A stretch of DNA of 64,000 bases from Thalassovita sp. (GCA_017792425.1 CP051233.1:2784319-2848318); one strand, 5' to 3'; counted from the stretch's first letter, positions 51,125-59,734 are shown. Notes: generated by a model from the sequence alone, not told the origin. A program made the numbers and translations.

Positions 51125-51424
51125 TTATGCGCTGAGCTTGAGCGCCAATATCCGTTGATCTATTTTCAGGGTATTGGGATCTTGCGGGCCGACGTCCATG
51201 CTGACCTCAGGAACATGCAGTGCCCAAAGCGGGAACTCCATACTGTTACATATCCTCAATACTTCTCCAAATGTGAGGCTGTCAGCGCCGACGATAAACT
51301 GCCTTAGCTTGCCAGGATCTACCCCAGCATCGTTTGCGACCTCGGATATACTTACTTCCGCCGCGTCCGAACACCGCAGGATATTCATCCGAGCATTCGC
51401 AAGTTCTATTTCCCAGTATCTCAT
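51125..51424 (-). CDS. Small HTH-like protein
   Basis: About 99 residues from MRYWEIELANARMNILRCSD, with GGAG about 8 bases before the start. A helix-turn-helix-like stretch is VSISEVANDAGVDPGKLRQF, followed by GEVLRICNSMEFPLWALHVP. The fold resembles XRE-type regulators but the match is weak. It sits upstream of the non-coding stretch and downstream of the RepA-like gene, so it may regulate the element. It does not belong to a family I can name. Confidence 0.5.
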   Translation of the reverse strand: MRYWEIELANARMNILRCSDAAEVSISEVANDAGVDPGKLRQFIVGADSLTFGEVLRICNSMEFPLWALHVPEVSMDVGPQDPNTLKIDQRILALKLSA

Positions 51425-51550
51425 CCTCATTTCTCCGTTTGATGTGAGCACAAACTGCAGCCAGGTAAGCCGCAAAATGTCAGAATGCTTGTTTGTCTTC
51501 CTCCAGTTTGGGATTTTGTTTACCACCCGGTCGGTTATCCGCCTCTCCTT

Positions 51551-51586
51551 CCACCACCCCCTCTATCTATATAGAGGGGGTGGTGG
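51551..51586. repeat. Perfect 16-bp-arm hairpin between RepA-like and HTH-like genes
   Basis: CCACCACCCCCTCTAT and ATAGAGGGGGTGGTGG are exact reverse complements around a 4-nt loop (ctat). It begins 32 bp after the RepA-like stop codon (minus strand). No T-run follows, so it may be a terminator aided by other factors, an attenuator, or a replication-origin stem (for example a single-strand origin) next to the replicase-like gene. Confidence 0.75.
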
Positions 51587-51617
51587 TGGTGGCAGAGGGT
51601 CCTATGTCCTCGCCACA

Positions 51618-52922
51618 CTACTCGGTAGCCCATTCACCTACAGCCAATACAGGGCTGGTTTTGCCGCTTGCCAGTTTCATATCGACCTTTGTCAAGGCTC
51701 CGGATTTCAACCACTCTTCGATGAGCTTTTTAATCCGGCGTTTGTCTTTGTCGGGGTCAAGTGACAAGACTGAAGCAATTGTGTAACCCGCCCAGTCTTC
51801 GCCTGTTTGCGCAGAGTACCTTAGGTTCTTGCCGCCTAGTGCCTCCTGGACCTTCTTCAAATCACGCAAGGTAACGCCGTCAAAAAGACCTGGTTTTCTC
51901 CATCGCTCGACCACACCAACCTGATCACCTTGTCCGAGGTCCACAGTTACCGTGCGATAGAATTCCCGGTCACCAGCGCTCGCTAGGTTGGCTTTGTCGC
52001 GCTTAACCGAGAAATAGGTACTGCCTTCGGAGCGCACACCACATTCCTGTAACTCGTCCTCATCTAAGCGTTGTAAGACGCGCGAGGACCGAGCTGCATT
52101 CACTAGGCTGCTGGCCCCGCGGCTGGAATCCGAGGATGCCTCGACACCGTTTAGCTTTCGTGTGTGATGAACAAGTTCGATCGCACAGCGGCATTCTTCG
52201 GCAAGTCTTACCCACTGCTTCGCGACCACATCGATCTTACCGTTGTCCATCTCATTGACGCGGTGCGAGGAGACAAATGGATCGACAATGAGCACATCAA
52301 TTGCACGCTTTCGGAGCTCTTCGCTCAAATGCTCGACTAGAAGCGTGTTCAATCTCACATCGTCGCGCTGTTGATCCGCTAGGACTAACTCTTGTTCACG
52401 TCCTGTATCCACAAACAACCGCCCTTCGATTTCCGTCGGCGAAACCCGGTGGTGTTTCATTGCCGCGGAGATCCTACGTTCGAGTTCGCGCCGCTCATCC
52501 TCAAGATTGAATAACCACACGCGTACCGGCTTCTCGGGCAACCAGTGCCCGAGAAGCCTGCGACCGGTCGCGAGTTCCAGGGCGTGCACGACTGTCAGGC
52601 TTGATTTCCCAACGCCGCCAGGCGCAACAGTCAGCGAAATGTTTCGCCGAATTAGGTGGCGTCCGTACAACCAGTCGCGAGGCGGGATTTCCGATGGATC
52701 GCACCAGACGAATGGGGTCGCCTTGACAGCAGGTGATTGGGCTGTTGCAGCCCTCACTGCATTGCCAAGCGTTTGTGCTGTACGGTTTTCGAAAGCGGCG
52801 TCTGATGTGTTGACCTGTTCGGCATTTCGAAAACAAGCTCGGATCGGGTCATCTAACCCGCATTCTGTTTTGTTGGACTTAGCGGTCTGCTCGGGCATGA
52901 CATCTGTCTTTGTACTAGTCAA
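51618..52922 (-). CDS. RepA-like AAA ATPase (hexameric helicase/replication type)
   Basis: 434 residues. RecA-like core: Walker A APGGVGKSS (100-108), Walker B ALIVDPF at about 208 (VLIVDPFVSSH), and VHHTRKLNGVEASSDSSRGA as the sensor loop. This is the RepA/AAA_25 group used by integrative elements and plasmids. The start is a TTG at 52922 overlapping the AlpA-like stop, with AGGA about 10 bases upstream; an ATG at 52898 is the alternative. It may support autonomous replication of the excised element. Confidence 0.85.
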   Translation of the reverse strand: MTSTKTDVMPEQTAKSNKTECGLDDPIRACFRNAEQVNTSDAAFENRTAQTLGNAVRAATAQSPAVKATPFVWCDPSEIPPRDWLYGRHLIRRNISLTVAPGGVGKSSLTVVHALELATGRRLLGHWLPEKPVRVWLFNLEDERRELERRISAAMKHHRVSPTEIEGRLFVDTGREQELVLADQQRDDVRLNTLLVEHLSEELRKRAIDVLIVDPFVSSHRVNEMDNGKIDVVAKQWVRLAEECRCAIELVHHTRKLNGVEASSDSSRGASSLVNAARSSRVLQRLDEDELQECGVRSEGSTYFSVKRDKANLASAGDREFYRTVTVDLGQGDQVGVVERWRKPGLFDGVTLRDLKKVQEALGGKNLRYSAQTGEDWAGYTIASVLSLDPDKDKRRIKKLIEEWLKSGALTKVDMKLASGKTSPVLAVGEWATE

Positions 52923-53173
52923 AACGAGACATTCCTGACGCTAATCCGACTGACCTTGGGTATCGTTTCCCCCGGGGACACTTCGTCCGCCGCTTGGCTG
53001 CACGTTGCGGCTTTCGACTGCTCCCACGCCTCCAACTCTTCAAGCCGCCAACGGGTGCATCCCGGCGTCAGCTCAACGGGTCTGGGAAATTTGGGATCTG
53101 TTTTCACCCACCGCCAAGGCGTGCCTCTCGAGACGCTATATCGTTTCGCCACTTGGCGATCTGAAAGGTACAT
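52919..53173 (-). CDS. AlpA-like HTH regulator (excisionase-type)
   Basis: 84 residues from MYLSDRQVAKRYSVSRGTPW, preceded by GGAG at good spacing. A TTG further upstream adds 10 residues. The WRWVKTDPKFPRPVELTPGC and RWRLEELEAWE blocks form the AlpA/MerR-like HTH seen in P4 AlpA, which activates integrase and excision. It is coupled to the RepA-like gene. The ~300 bp upstream (53174-53473) contain no gene and probably the divergent control region of alpA and the integrase 3' side. Confidence 0.85.
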   Translation of the reverse strand: MYLSDRQVAKRYSVSRGTPWRWVKTDPKFPRPVELTPGCTRWRLEELEAWEQSKAATCSQAADEVSPGETIPKVSRISVRNVSF

Positions 53174-53473
53174 ATTTGAACTCCATCGACTTGATGGGCT
53201 CAATATGAGACAAAAGGCACCCCCGGCAAAAGCGGGGGTAGTAGCGGATTAATATATTGAAAATATTATACAATTGAAAAATCCGTAACCGCCAAAAGGT
53301 CGCTTGGACAGGTCCCCACGAATCAGAAACCCAACAAACTGGTATGTTCAGTTGCCTCGGCAAAAACCTTGGCTTCTGGCCCGTGGCCTTCCCCGGGACG
53401 GGCCAGCAAAGCCAATCTCATAGGAGAAATTCGAACAACCACGGTCCAGCTAGCGAAAGGCACTGACAAAGGC

Positions 53474-54754
53474 TCAGCGTGCCGCGCTCAAGGAAATCAC
53501 GGTATCATTCTGCTCCTGAGCACAACGAAGAAATTCACCCCAGGCCTGCATCATCTCACGGCGCTTTTCTACCTGATCGGAACGGTCGTAGGCTTGCTGC
53601 ACTTTGCTGCCAACTTTGTGCGCCAAAGCGATCTCTGCCATATCCCCGTCGAATTGCGTCCTCTCTGCAACCCAGGTTCGGAACGTTGATCGCAATCCAT
53701 GCGGAACCGCTGGCTTGTCACTTTGAGCGTCGAAGAATCCCCGATCTCCTAGCCTCATATCCGCTGCGTGCGATTTTCGCATCACGGCCGCTAAGGCCGC
53801 ATCAGACAATGGACCACCACGCGGAGCCCAGAACGCCAAGGGATTGTCCTTTTCCCGCGGGAGGGCCTTCAACAAGCTTATTATCTCAACTGTGAGCGGG
53901 ACCCTATGCGGCCGCCCAGAGGGCGGTATCTTGGAAAACTGACGCCCTGGCTGGATGGTCCACAGACCTCGCTCCAGGTCAAATTCGTCCCAGGTGGCAA
54001 AACGTACCGCTCCGGTCCGCGAGGCTGTCAGCGCCTGAAACTCAAGGGCACGCGCACTGGTTCCCTTGCGCGCGCTCAGTGCTGCGAACCAGCGTGCAGC
54101 ATCGTCTAGTTGCAGTGCTGGATAGTGTTGCCCACCGGTGAGTTTGGTTGGAGCAGGCAAGACCATGTCCAAGTTGCCGCGCCAGCGCGCCGGATTTTCA
54201 CCGGATCTGCAGCCGGCGACCGTGGTGTAGTCGAGCACGCGCTCAATGCGTTGTCGCACTTTCGACGCCGTCTCGGTTTTCTCCATCCAAATTGGGCGAA
54301 GCGTGTCGAGAATTTCCTCCAGAGTGATGTTGGCGACCGCCAGATTCCCGAGGGTTGGGACCGCATGGAGTTCAAGCGAGGCGCGCCATTGCTTGCGGTG
54401 CAATGCGCTTCGAAACTCGACCGCCTTCTGATTATCGTAGAGTTCGACCGCTTCGCCGAACGTGAGGAGCCGCCTCTGGACAGCTTTGCGTTCTTCAATC
54501 GGATCAATACCTTTGCGCAGCATATCGCGGGCTTCTCTGGCGTAGTCACGCGCCTGCGCCAATGTCACATCCGGATAGGGACCAAACCCAGCCTCTCGGC
54601 GACGCCCATTGTGCCTGAACCGGAAAATCCAGGACCGTGCGCCCGTGGCGGTCACTTGCAGGGATAACCCGGCCACGCCACCGACAGCATGAATGCCCGG
54701 ACGCGTGAGGCGTTTCACTTCCAGCGCCCCAAGTTCTCTCGCGCGTTTTGGCAA
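53474..54754 (-). CDS. P4-type tyrosine integrase (DUF4102 arm-binding N-terminus)
   Basis: 426 residues. The N-terminal arm-binding domain includes LTRPGIHAVGGVAGLSLQVT and PYPDVTLAQARDYAREARDM. The catalytic set is Arg in ALTASRTGAVRFATW, HxxR in VPHGLRSTFRTW, the later His in ALAHKVGSKVQQAYDR, and Tyr at the end of that segment. It recombines attP with the tRNA-Cys 3' end. Its 5' end faces the right attachment repeat. The start is MPKRARELGAL. Confidence 0.95.
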   Translation of the reverse strand: MPKRARELGALEVKRLTRPGIHAVGGVAGLSLQVTATGARSWIFRFRHNGRRREAGFGPYPDVTLAQARDYAREARDMLRKGIDPIEERKAVQRRLLTFGEAVELYDNQKAVEFRSALHRKQWRASLELHAVPTLGNLAVANITLEEILDTLRPIWMEKTETASKVRQRIERVLDYTTVAGCRSGENPARWRGNLDMVLPAPTKLTGGQHYPALQLDDAARWFAALSARKGTSARALEFQALTASRTGAVRFATWDEFDLERGLWTIQPGRQFSKIPPSGRPHRVPLTVEIISLLKALPREKDNPLAFWAPRGGPLSDAALAAVMRKSHAADMRLGDRGFFDAQSDKPAVPHGLRSTFRTWVAERTQFDGDMAEIALAHKVGSKVQQAYDRSDQVEKRREMMQAWGEFLRCAQEQNDTVISLSAAR

Positions 54755-55080
54755 AGAGATTCCTCCCCTTTTGCATTGGGAATCGAACTTACCGCCCGAA
54801 TATGACCCGCCTTCTTACCCGCCCAAACAGGTGCATTTTATTGCTATTTCATAGCATGGGATGGAACAAGGAAAATCGACAAGATATTGAAAATTATACA
54901 AAATCGAACGGATTGCGACACCGGTAAGTCTGCGGTACTCGCCTCCAAGTGTTTTCAACGGCTTATCAGAAACCGGAAACAGCCAACGACGGGCTTAGGC
55001 TCATTTTAGGCTCAGGAATCGATTGGTTCATAGGTGATCTGCGATGTTCCGCAATGGGAATGTTGACTGATGCTGGATGC
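54755..55080. other. Integrase upstream region and right boundary
   Basis: About 326 bp without a gene. It includes the integrase promoter (A/T-rich 54800-54900), the right attachment repeat at 54933-54947 and, beyond it, unmatched sequence leading to the IS fragment. Confidence 0.6.
54933..54947 (+). repeat. attR: right copy of the integration direct repeat
   Basis: CGGTACTCGCCTCCA, identical to the tRNA-Cys 3' end at 37388-37402. The preceding ACACCGGT at 54918-54925 matches the T-arm at the same distance (7-nt gap), so 25/30 bases agree. It does not form a complete tRNA. Confidence 0.85.
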
Positions 55081-55460
55081 CTAGGGTGTTTTCTTCTTAG
55101 AGATATAGAATTTTCGGAGCGGTTTGGTCTGCCCCCATCGGGTGGTCCGGTTTGATTGTTGGTGCATTGTGGGCCTTTGATCCAGCGGAACGATGCTTTG
55201 TGGCGCGGGCGGACGATAGCCCAATGCGCTGTGTGGCCTGACCATGTTGTAATGAACGCGCCATTGCTCGATCAGGATTTGAGCCTCGCGTAGGGTAAAG
55301 AACAGCTCACCATTGAGCAGTTCATCGCGGAACCGCGCGTTAAAGCTTTCGCAGTAGCCATTCTCCCACGGCGAACCCGGATCAATGTAGGCCGTTTTGG
55401 CGCCGACCGCGGCGATCCAATCGCGCACCTTCTGAGCGATAAATTCCGGCCCGTAACACC
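55081..55460 (-). pseudogene. IS3-family transposase C-terminal fragment
   Basis: The last ~125 residues of an IS3 OrfB-type transposase. GPEFIAQKVRDWIAAVG, DPGSPWENGYCESFNARFRD and HYNMVRPHSALGYRPPAPQ are the rve/retroviral-integrase C-terminal signature (catalytic Glu in the CES block). The N-terminal two-thirds and the other catalytic Asps are missing and the similarity ends near 55460, so it is a remnant. No intact inverted-repeat pair was identified. Confidence 0.85.
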
Positions 55461-55491
55461 TTCGGAATAATGCTGGTGACCTACCGATTCC

Positions 55492-56034
55492 TTACTTCCC
55501 TTGAGTGCTACTCTGGCAAAAGGTCACACAAACTCCAAAATCGTCGAGTAAATCATCCTGAACATCAAATTCAAACGCTCGCTTTGGGAAGGCTTCACGC
55601 AACGCTTTTTTCCAATGTATAGCGATTTGCTCGGCAAAGAGGTGGCAAAGTCGATAGTCATTCTCATTCAATCCAACTTTAATAATCGGAGTGTCCGAAC
55701 TGCCGTCCCATCTCGTGAAGAACTGGCTGACCGAAAAATTGTTTTGGTAGCGCTCGACGTCTCTTCGTTCGTTGCTCCGAACCAATGCTCCCGTTCCGCT
55801 TTCTTTAAGGCCAACGAATTGAGATGTGCCGCAAATGAACTCTTCACCGTTTGCAGTCCAAAACACATGGTCATCAATTTCGACGAAATCGGGCGACAAA
55901 ACTCCGATGACAGAAATTGCTTGTTCAATTGTTACGAGATTTCCCACATAGGTAAAGAATTCCCCGGTACCGAGGTCCGTAGAATACGACCGCAATATAT
56001 CTTTCGGCACTCCCCCCTCAACTATTCTCATCAT
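55492..56034 (-). CDS. Candidate immunity protein downstream of the broken toxin
   Basis: 180 residues, acidic and lower in G+C than the core. It starts 16 bp after the toxin stop, with AGGA before the ATG at 56034. No family recognised. Size, adjacency and composition are those of immunity proteins that follow polymorphic toxins. YQNNFSVSQFFTRWDGSSDT and GLNENDYRLCHLFAEQIAIH are its most conserved-looking segments, but I cannot compare them. It may have outlived the toxin. Confidence 0.55.
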   Translation of the reverse strand: MMRIVEGGVPKDILRSYSTDLGTGEFFTYVGNLVTIEQAISVIGVLSPDFVEIDDHVFWTANGEEFICGTSQFVGLKESGTGALVRSNERRDVERYQNNFSVSQFFTRWDGSSDTPIIKVGLNENDYRLCHLFAEQIAIHWKKALREAFPKRAFEFDVQDDLLDDFGVCVTFCQSSTQGK

Positions 56035-56050
56035 TTCAATCCTAACCCCA

Positions 56051-56712
56051 TCAAAAGAGTTTGCGGCACATTGTCAACAAACGCTTTTGACTACTGTTTC
56101 TTTTCGGGAACCAACGACCACTCGGAGTTTGATTCAACTCAATTGCCTTAATTCTGGTGTTAGAAACATCATAAAGGGCGCGCCCACTTGGACCATAAAC
56201 TACCGCATGACCGTTTCCTAGATTTGCATAGGAATTGGGAATTTGATCTTGTAGCGGATACTGAACACCACCTCTAGCTCCCCGTACTTCTACCTTGATT
56301 TCCCTCAAATCAGCTGCAAAGCTTAGATCGACAGTGTTACCGTCGGTGTCGGTAACAAAGTCTGGCCCATCATATACTTGGGGCCTCGGCTCAACCACAA
56401 CCTCCGAGTCTATGATTTCCTGAGCGCTGGCCGGGCCGACATTCTCATATGTTCCGTCCGATCCCTTCACCAGCTTGTCACCGTGGATGCTGATCAGGGT
56501 GTCGTCACCCAGCAGCCTGCCGCCTGCCTGCAACAGATCCCCGGATCACAGGCGTTGTGGACCCAGGCCTTGAGCGTGCCGACGAAAAAGGTGTGGGTAT
56601 CGGCCACCTGGAAGTTACAGGTGTCCCGATGCGCGTCCCCGAGCACGACAGATTTCACCTGCGCATTCCCGCCTGGCGGTCGAAACGGGGCGCAGGTGAC
56701 TGTCTTGACCTG
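56051..56712 (-). pseudogene. Remnant of a HINT-domain polymorphic toxin (frameshifted)
   Basis: The upstream part (about 56712-56540) reads FQVADTHTFFVGTLKAWVHN-AC, the classic end of a pretoxin HINT domain, but enters from the pqqE stop codon with no start. Between it and the 160-residue toxin-like tail (56533-56051) the frame shifts by one base in a G-run (CCGGGG, 56539-56542 as CCCC on the plus strand): one extra G would join them as NACDPG-DLLQAGGRLLG. The tail (HGDKLVKGSDGTYENVGPAS, then SGRWFPKRNSSQKR at the end) has no assigned catalytic type. The N-terminal filament part is absent here. Confidence 0.7.
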
Positions 56713-57813
56713 TCAGCCTGCCCGCGTCTGCGGCCCCATGCGCCGATAGGTGAAATCCGTTTGCGCCCCTGACATGGCCTCTGACAGCAGGTCCAGCACG
56801 CGCCCGTGGTCCGGGGATTTCCGGCACACCGGGTCCACGGCGGCGGCATCGCCCGCGATCATCAGGGCCTGACAGCGGCAACCGCCGAAATCAATCTCCT
56901 TGCGGTCGCAGGACCGGCAGGTGTCCGGCATCCAGTCCTCGCCCCGGTAGGCGTTGAAGGCGGCGCCGTTGTACCAGATCTCGGACAGCGGTTTTTCGGT
57001 GATCTTGTCGAAAACCAGATGCGGGATTTTCTGGGCCGCGTGGCAGGGCAAAACGGTGCCGTCCGGGACGATATTCAGTCCGGCGCTGCCCCAGCCCCCC
57101 ATGCAGGCCTTGGGATAGTCGGCATAGTAATCCGGCGGGACGAAGTCGAACGCCATGACCCCTTCCAGCCGTGCGGCCGCCTCGGCCACCTTGCGCTTGG
57201 TGGCCTCGGTCTGTTCGCGGGTCGGCAGCAGCATGCCCCGGTTCTGCACGGCCCAGCCGTGGAACTGGACACAAGCCACCTCCATCCGGCGGGCGCCCAG
57301 TTCCACCGCCATTTCGATGGTCCGGTCCAGGTCATCCAGGTTGTGACGGTGCATCACCGCATTCAGGGTCAGGGGAATGCCGCGGGTTTTCAGCTCTTGG
57401 GCGATCATCAGCTTGCGCTGGAACCCGCCCTTGTAGCCGCCGATCCAGTCGGCCAGCTCTGCCGTGGTGCCCTGCATGGACAGTTGCACATGGTCCAGCC
57501 CGGCCGCCTCCAGCGCATCCAGGCGCCTGGGGGTCAGGCCGATGCCGCTGGTGATCAGGTTGGTGTACAGCCCCGCGTCATGGGCCGCCTGCGTCAGTTC
57601 CACGATATCGGGGCGCGAGGCGGGCTCCCCCCCGGACAGATGCACCTGAAGGACACCCAGGTCCGCCGCCTGCCGAAAGGCCTCTGCCCAGGTTGCGGTG
57701 TCCAGCTCGGCCTCTTTGCCCAGCAAGTCAACCGGGTTGGAACAATAGGGACAGGCCAGCGGACAGCGATGCGTCAGTTCGGCCAGCAGGGCAATCGGCG
57801 GCGGCGTGGTCAT
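56713..57813 (-). CDS. pqqE: PqqA peptide cyclase (radical SAM PqqE)
   Basis: 366 residues. The radical SAM cluster is CPLACPYCSNP (Cys17, Cys21, Cys24). The SPASM-type auxiliary cluster region contains CMGGWGSAGLNIVPDGTVLP and CRSCDRKEIDFGGCRCQA. It forms the Glu-Tyr carbon-carbon bond in PqqA, with PqqD as peptide chaperone. Last gene of the pqq operon; its stop is the point where the toxin remnant begins in the same frame. Confidence 0.97.
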   Translation of the reverse strand: MTTPPPIALLAELTHRCPLACPYCSNPVDLLGKEAELDTATWAEAFRQAADLGVLQVHLSGGEPASRPDIVELTQAAHDAGLYTNLITSGIGLTPRRLDALEAAGLDHVQLSMQGTTAELADWIGGYKGGFQRKLMIAQELKTRGIPLTLNAVMHRHNLDDLDRTIEMAVELGARRMEVACVQFHGWAVQNRGMLLPTREQTEATKRKVAEAAARLEGVMAFDFVPPDYYADYPKACMGGWGSAGLNIVPDGTVLPCHAAQKIPHLVFDKITEKPLSEIWYNGAAFNAYRGEDWMPDTCRSCDRKEIDFGGCRCQALMIAGDAAAVDPVCRKSPDHGRVLDLLSEAMSGAQTDFTYRRMGPQTRAG

Positions 57814-58097
57814 GCGTGTACCCTCAGGAAAACGCGGGCGCGCAAGGCCATGAGAAAGCGTTGTACGTCCGCCATGATCTGATCCTCTGGCGCGGCATAG
57901 GTCGCGGCCAGGTCAGCCACGATCTGCGCCAGCGTTTCCGTGCCGGTCACGCGGGCCAGGATCGCCTCGCCCACCGCGTCCAGCGCCACGGCCTTTTCGG
58001 GGGCCAGCAGCACCGTCTGCCCCCGCACGCGATCCCACGCCAGCCGCACGCCGCGCGGCAGGTAGGGGCGTTCGTGGGGGGCGATTTCCAGCGTCAT
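57810..58097 (-). CDS. pqqD: PqqD, PqqA-binding chaperone
   Basis: 95 residues from MTLEIAPHERPYLPRGVRLA. The winged-helix RRE fold is seen in VLLAPEKAVALDAVGEAILA and the following helix. PqqD binds PqqA and presents it to PqqE. ATGA overlaps at both ends (with pqqC upstream and pqqE downstream) show tight coupling. Confidence 0.96.
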   Translation of the reverse strand: MTLEIAPHERPYLPRGVRLAWDRVRGQTVLLAPEKAVALDAVGEAILARVTGTETLAQIVADLAATYAAPEDQIMADVQRFLMALRARVFLRVHA

Positions 58098-58822
58098 GCC
58101 ATGCCTTCCCCCGGTTGCCACGCCCCCGGCGGGATGCGCCCCGGTTCCACGTAGGCGCCCCACAGGGCATCCAGTTGCGCCCACAGCACATTGGTCTTGA
58201 AGATCAGCGCCGCGCAGGCCATGTCCTCTTTTTCAGGCGTATCAGCGTGATCCAACACCCATTTCAGGCCATAGGCCACGTCCTTGGGCGCCTCGGTCAG
58301 GCGTTTCTGGAAATAGGACATGCTGTCGGCATTGGCGAAATCATAGTGTTTCAGCATCCCCTCGATCCGGCGTTCATGGATCGACGGCGCGAACAGTTCG
58401 GTCAGCGAAGAGGCAACCGCCTGCAATAGCGGCTGTTCGCGCACATAGGCCACATAGGCGTCCACGGCGAATTGCGTCGCGGGCAGAACCCCGCGCCCCG
58501 AAGCGACATAGTCCGGGTCCAGCCCGACCGCCTCGGCCAGTTTCAGCCAGCGCCGGATGCCGCCGCCTTCGGTGATGCCGCCGTCGTGATCCTCGATCCG
58601 GGACCGCCATTCGCGGCGAATGTCTGGATCGTAGCAGCGCGACATGAAGGCCGCGTCCTTCATCGGGATCGCCGCCTGATAGGCCCAGCGGTTGATCACC
58701 CAGGCGCGCACCTCGTCCGGGGTGCAGTCGCCGCTGTGCAGGCGGTGATGGAACGGGTGCTTGTCGTGGTAACGCTCCACGCCGATCTGGCGCAGGCGGG
58801 ATTCCAGGCTTTCGCGGCTCAT
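58094..58822 (-). CDS. pqqC: Pyrroloquinoline-quinone synthase PqqC
   Basis: 242 residues. An all-helical TenA-like oxidase; YHDKHPFHHRLHSGDCTPDE and VINRWAYQAAIPMKDAAFMS are the conserved active-site blocks. It performs the final ring closure and eight-electron oxidation with O2, without metal cofactor. Overlaps pqqB (4 bp) and pqqD (4 bp). Confidence 0.97.
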   Translation of the reverse strand: MSRESLESRLRQIGVERYHDKHPFHHRLHSGDCTPDEVRAWVINRWAYQAAIPMKDAAFMSRCYDPDIRREWRSRIEDHDGGITEGGGIRRWLKLAEAVGLDPDYVASGRGVLPATQFAVDAYVAYVREQPLLQAVASSLTELFAPSIHERRIEGMLKHYDFANADSMSYFQKRLTEAPKDVAYGLKWVLDHADTPEKEDMACAALIFKTNVLWAQLDALWGAYVEPGRIPPGAWQPGEGMA

Positions 58823-59706
58823 ATCTCTGTCTCCTGACCATCCTGCGCCACCTGCCAGCCGCTTTGATGGACAAAGGCCCGTTCGGGGCTGTCCGGCTGC
58901 CAGATGGGGTTGGTATTGTTGATGTGGATGAAGGTTTTCGCAGCCTTCAGCCCCGACAGTCGCGCGATCGAGCCATCCGGCCCGCTGATCGGGATATGAC
59001 CCATGCGCCGGCCGGTCTTTACCCCGGTGCCGGTGCGGATCATCTCTTCGTCATCCCACAGCGTACCGTCAAAGAACAGCTGGTCCGCATCCGCAATCCG
59101 GTCCAGCAATTTCTCGGTCACGGCGGCGCATCCGGGAATGTAATAGGCGGTACGCTGGCCATCCTGCAGCCGCACGCCGACGGTCTGTTCGCCCTCCAGA
59201 TCGGTCTGGACGGTTTCCCCTTCCATGAACAGCGGCACCTTGCCCGGGACGGCGAACAGGGTTGCCGTCAGCCCGTCCAGCAATTGGAACGGCTGATCCA
59301 GCGACACCGTTTTCCGTCCAACTTTTTCCCTGGAAACGGCGTCGAATATGCGGTTGTCGGCCAGCACCTTGTGGATCTCGCCGGTGGCGAACAAGGCAAA
59401 TGGCGTTTGTTCCCGCAAGGATAGCAAACCGGCGATATGGTCGATATCGCCATTCGTCAGCAGAACCGAACCCACGGGCGTATCCCGCAGGGCAGTGGGA
59501 TACATCCGTGGGCTGGCCTGCATTTGCTGGCGGATGTCTGGGGACGCGTTCAATACAGCCCACGTCTTGCCATCCACGGAAACCGCCAGTGATGATTGGC
59601 CACACGCCGGAATACGTCCGGCCCGGGCATCGTTGCAGTTGTCGCAACCGCAGTTCCACTGCGGCAGCCCCCCTCCGGCGGCGGCACCCAGAACTAGAAA
59701 CTTCAT
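58819..59706 (-). CDS. pqqB: PqqB (MBL-fold hydroxylase)
   Basis: 295 residues. The start LVLGAAAGGGLPQWNCGCDN and the region NGDIDHIAGLLSLREQTPFA match PqqB; the latter gives the metal-binding Asp-His of the lactamase fold. FIHINNTNPIW near the end is another block. It hydroxylates the cross-linked tyrosine during PQQ biosynthesis. It lies 28 bp downstream of pqqA. Confidence 0.96.
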   Translation of the reverse strand: MKFLVLGAAAGGGLPQWNCGCDNCNDARAGRIPACGQSSLAVSVDGKTWAVLNASPDIRQQMQASPRMYPTALRDTPVGSVLLTNGDIDHIAGLLSLREQTPFALFATGEIHKVLADNRIFDAVSREKVGRKTVSLDQPFQLLDGLTATLFAVPGKVPLFMEGETVQTDLEGEQTVGVRLQDGQRTAYYIPGCAAVTEKLLDRIADADQLFFDGTLWDDEEMIRTGTGVKTGRRMGHIPISGPDGSIARLSGLKAAKTFIHINNTNPIWQPDSPERAFVHQSGWQVAQDGQETEI

Positions 59707-59734
59707 CGCTCAGGCTCCGCTTGCCGGTTGGGTC

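Larger units (their letters stand above)
37388..54947. mobile_element. Integrated mobile defence island at tRNA-Cys
   Basis: About 17.5 kb bounded by a 15-bp direct repeat: the tRNA-Cys 3' end on the left and its copy beyond the integrase on the right. The G+C is visibly lower and codon use differs from the flanks. Contents in order: tRNA-Thr(CGT), OLD-like ATPase, hsdS, hsdM, hsdR, ExoI-like exonuclease, PLD-helicase, a long non-coding stretch, an HTH-like gene, a RepA-like ATPase, AlpA-like gene, integrase. No structural phage genes or conjugation genes were seen, so it is a small integrative element or satellite rather than a prophage or complete ICE. Confidence 0.85.

Noticed and set aside
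54949..55155. 68-residue plus-strand frame past attR
   Set aside because: It crosses from the attachment repeat into the antisense of the IS3 fragment, with no homology or ribosome site.
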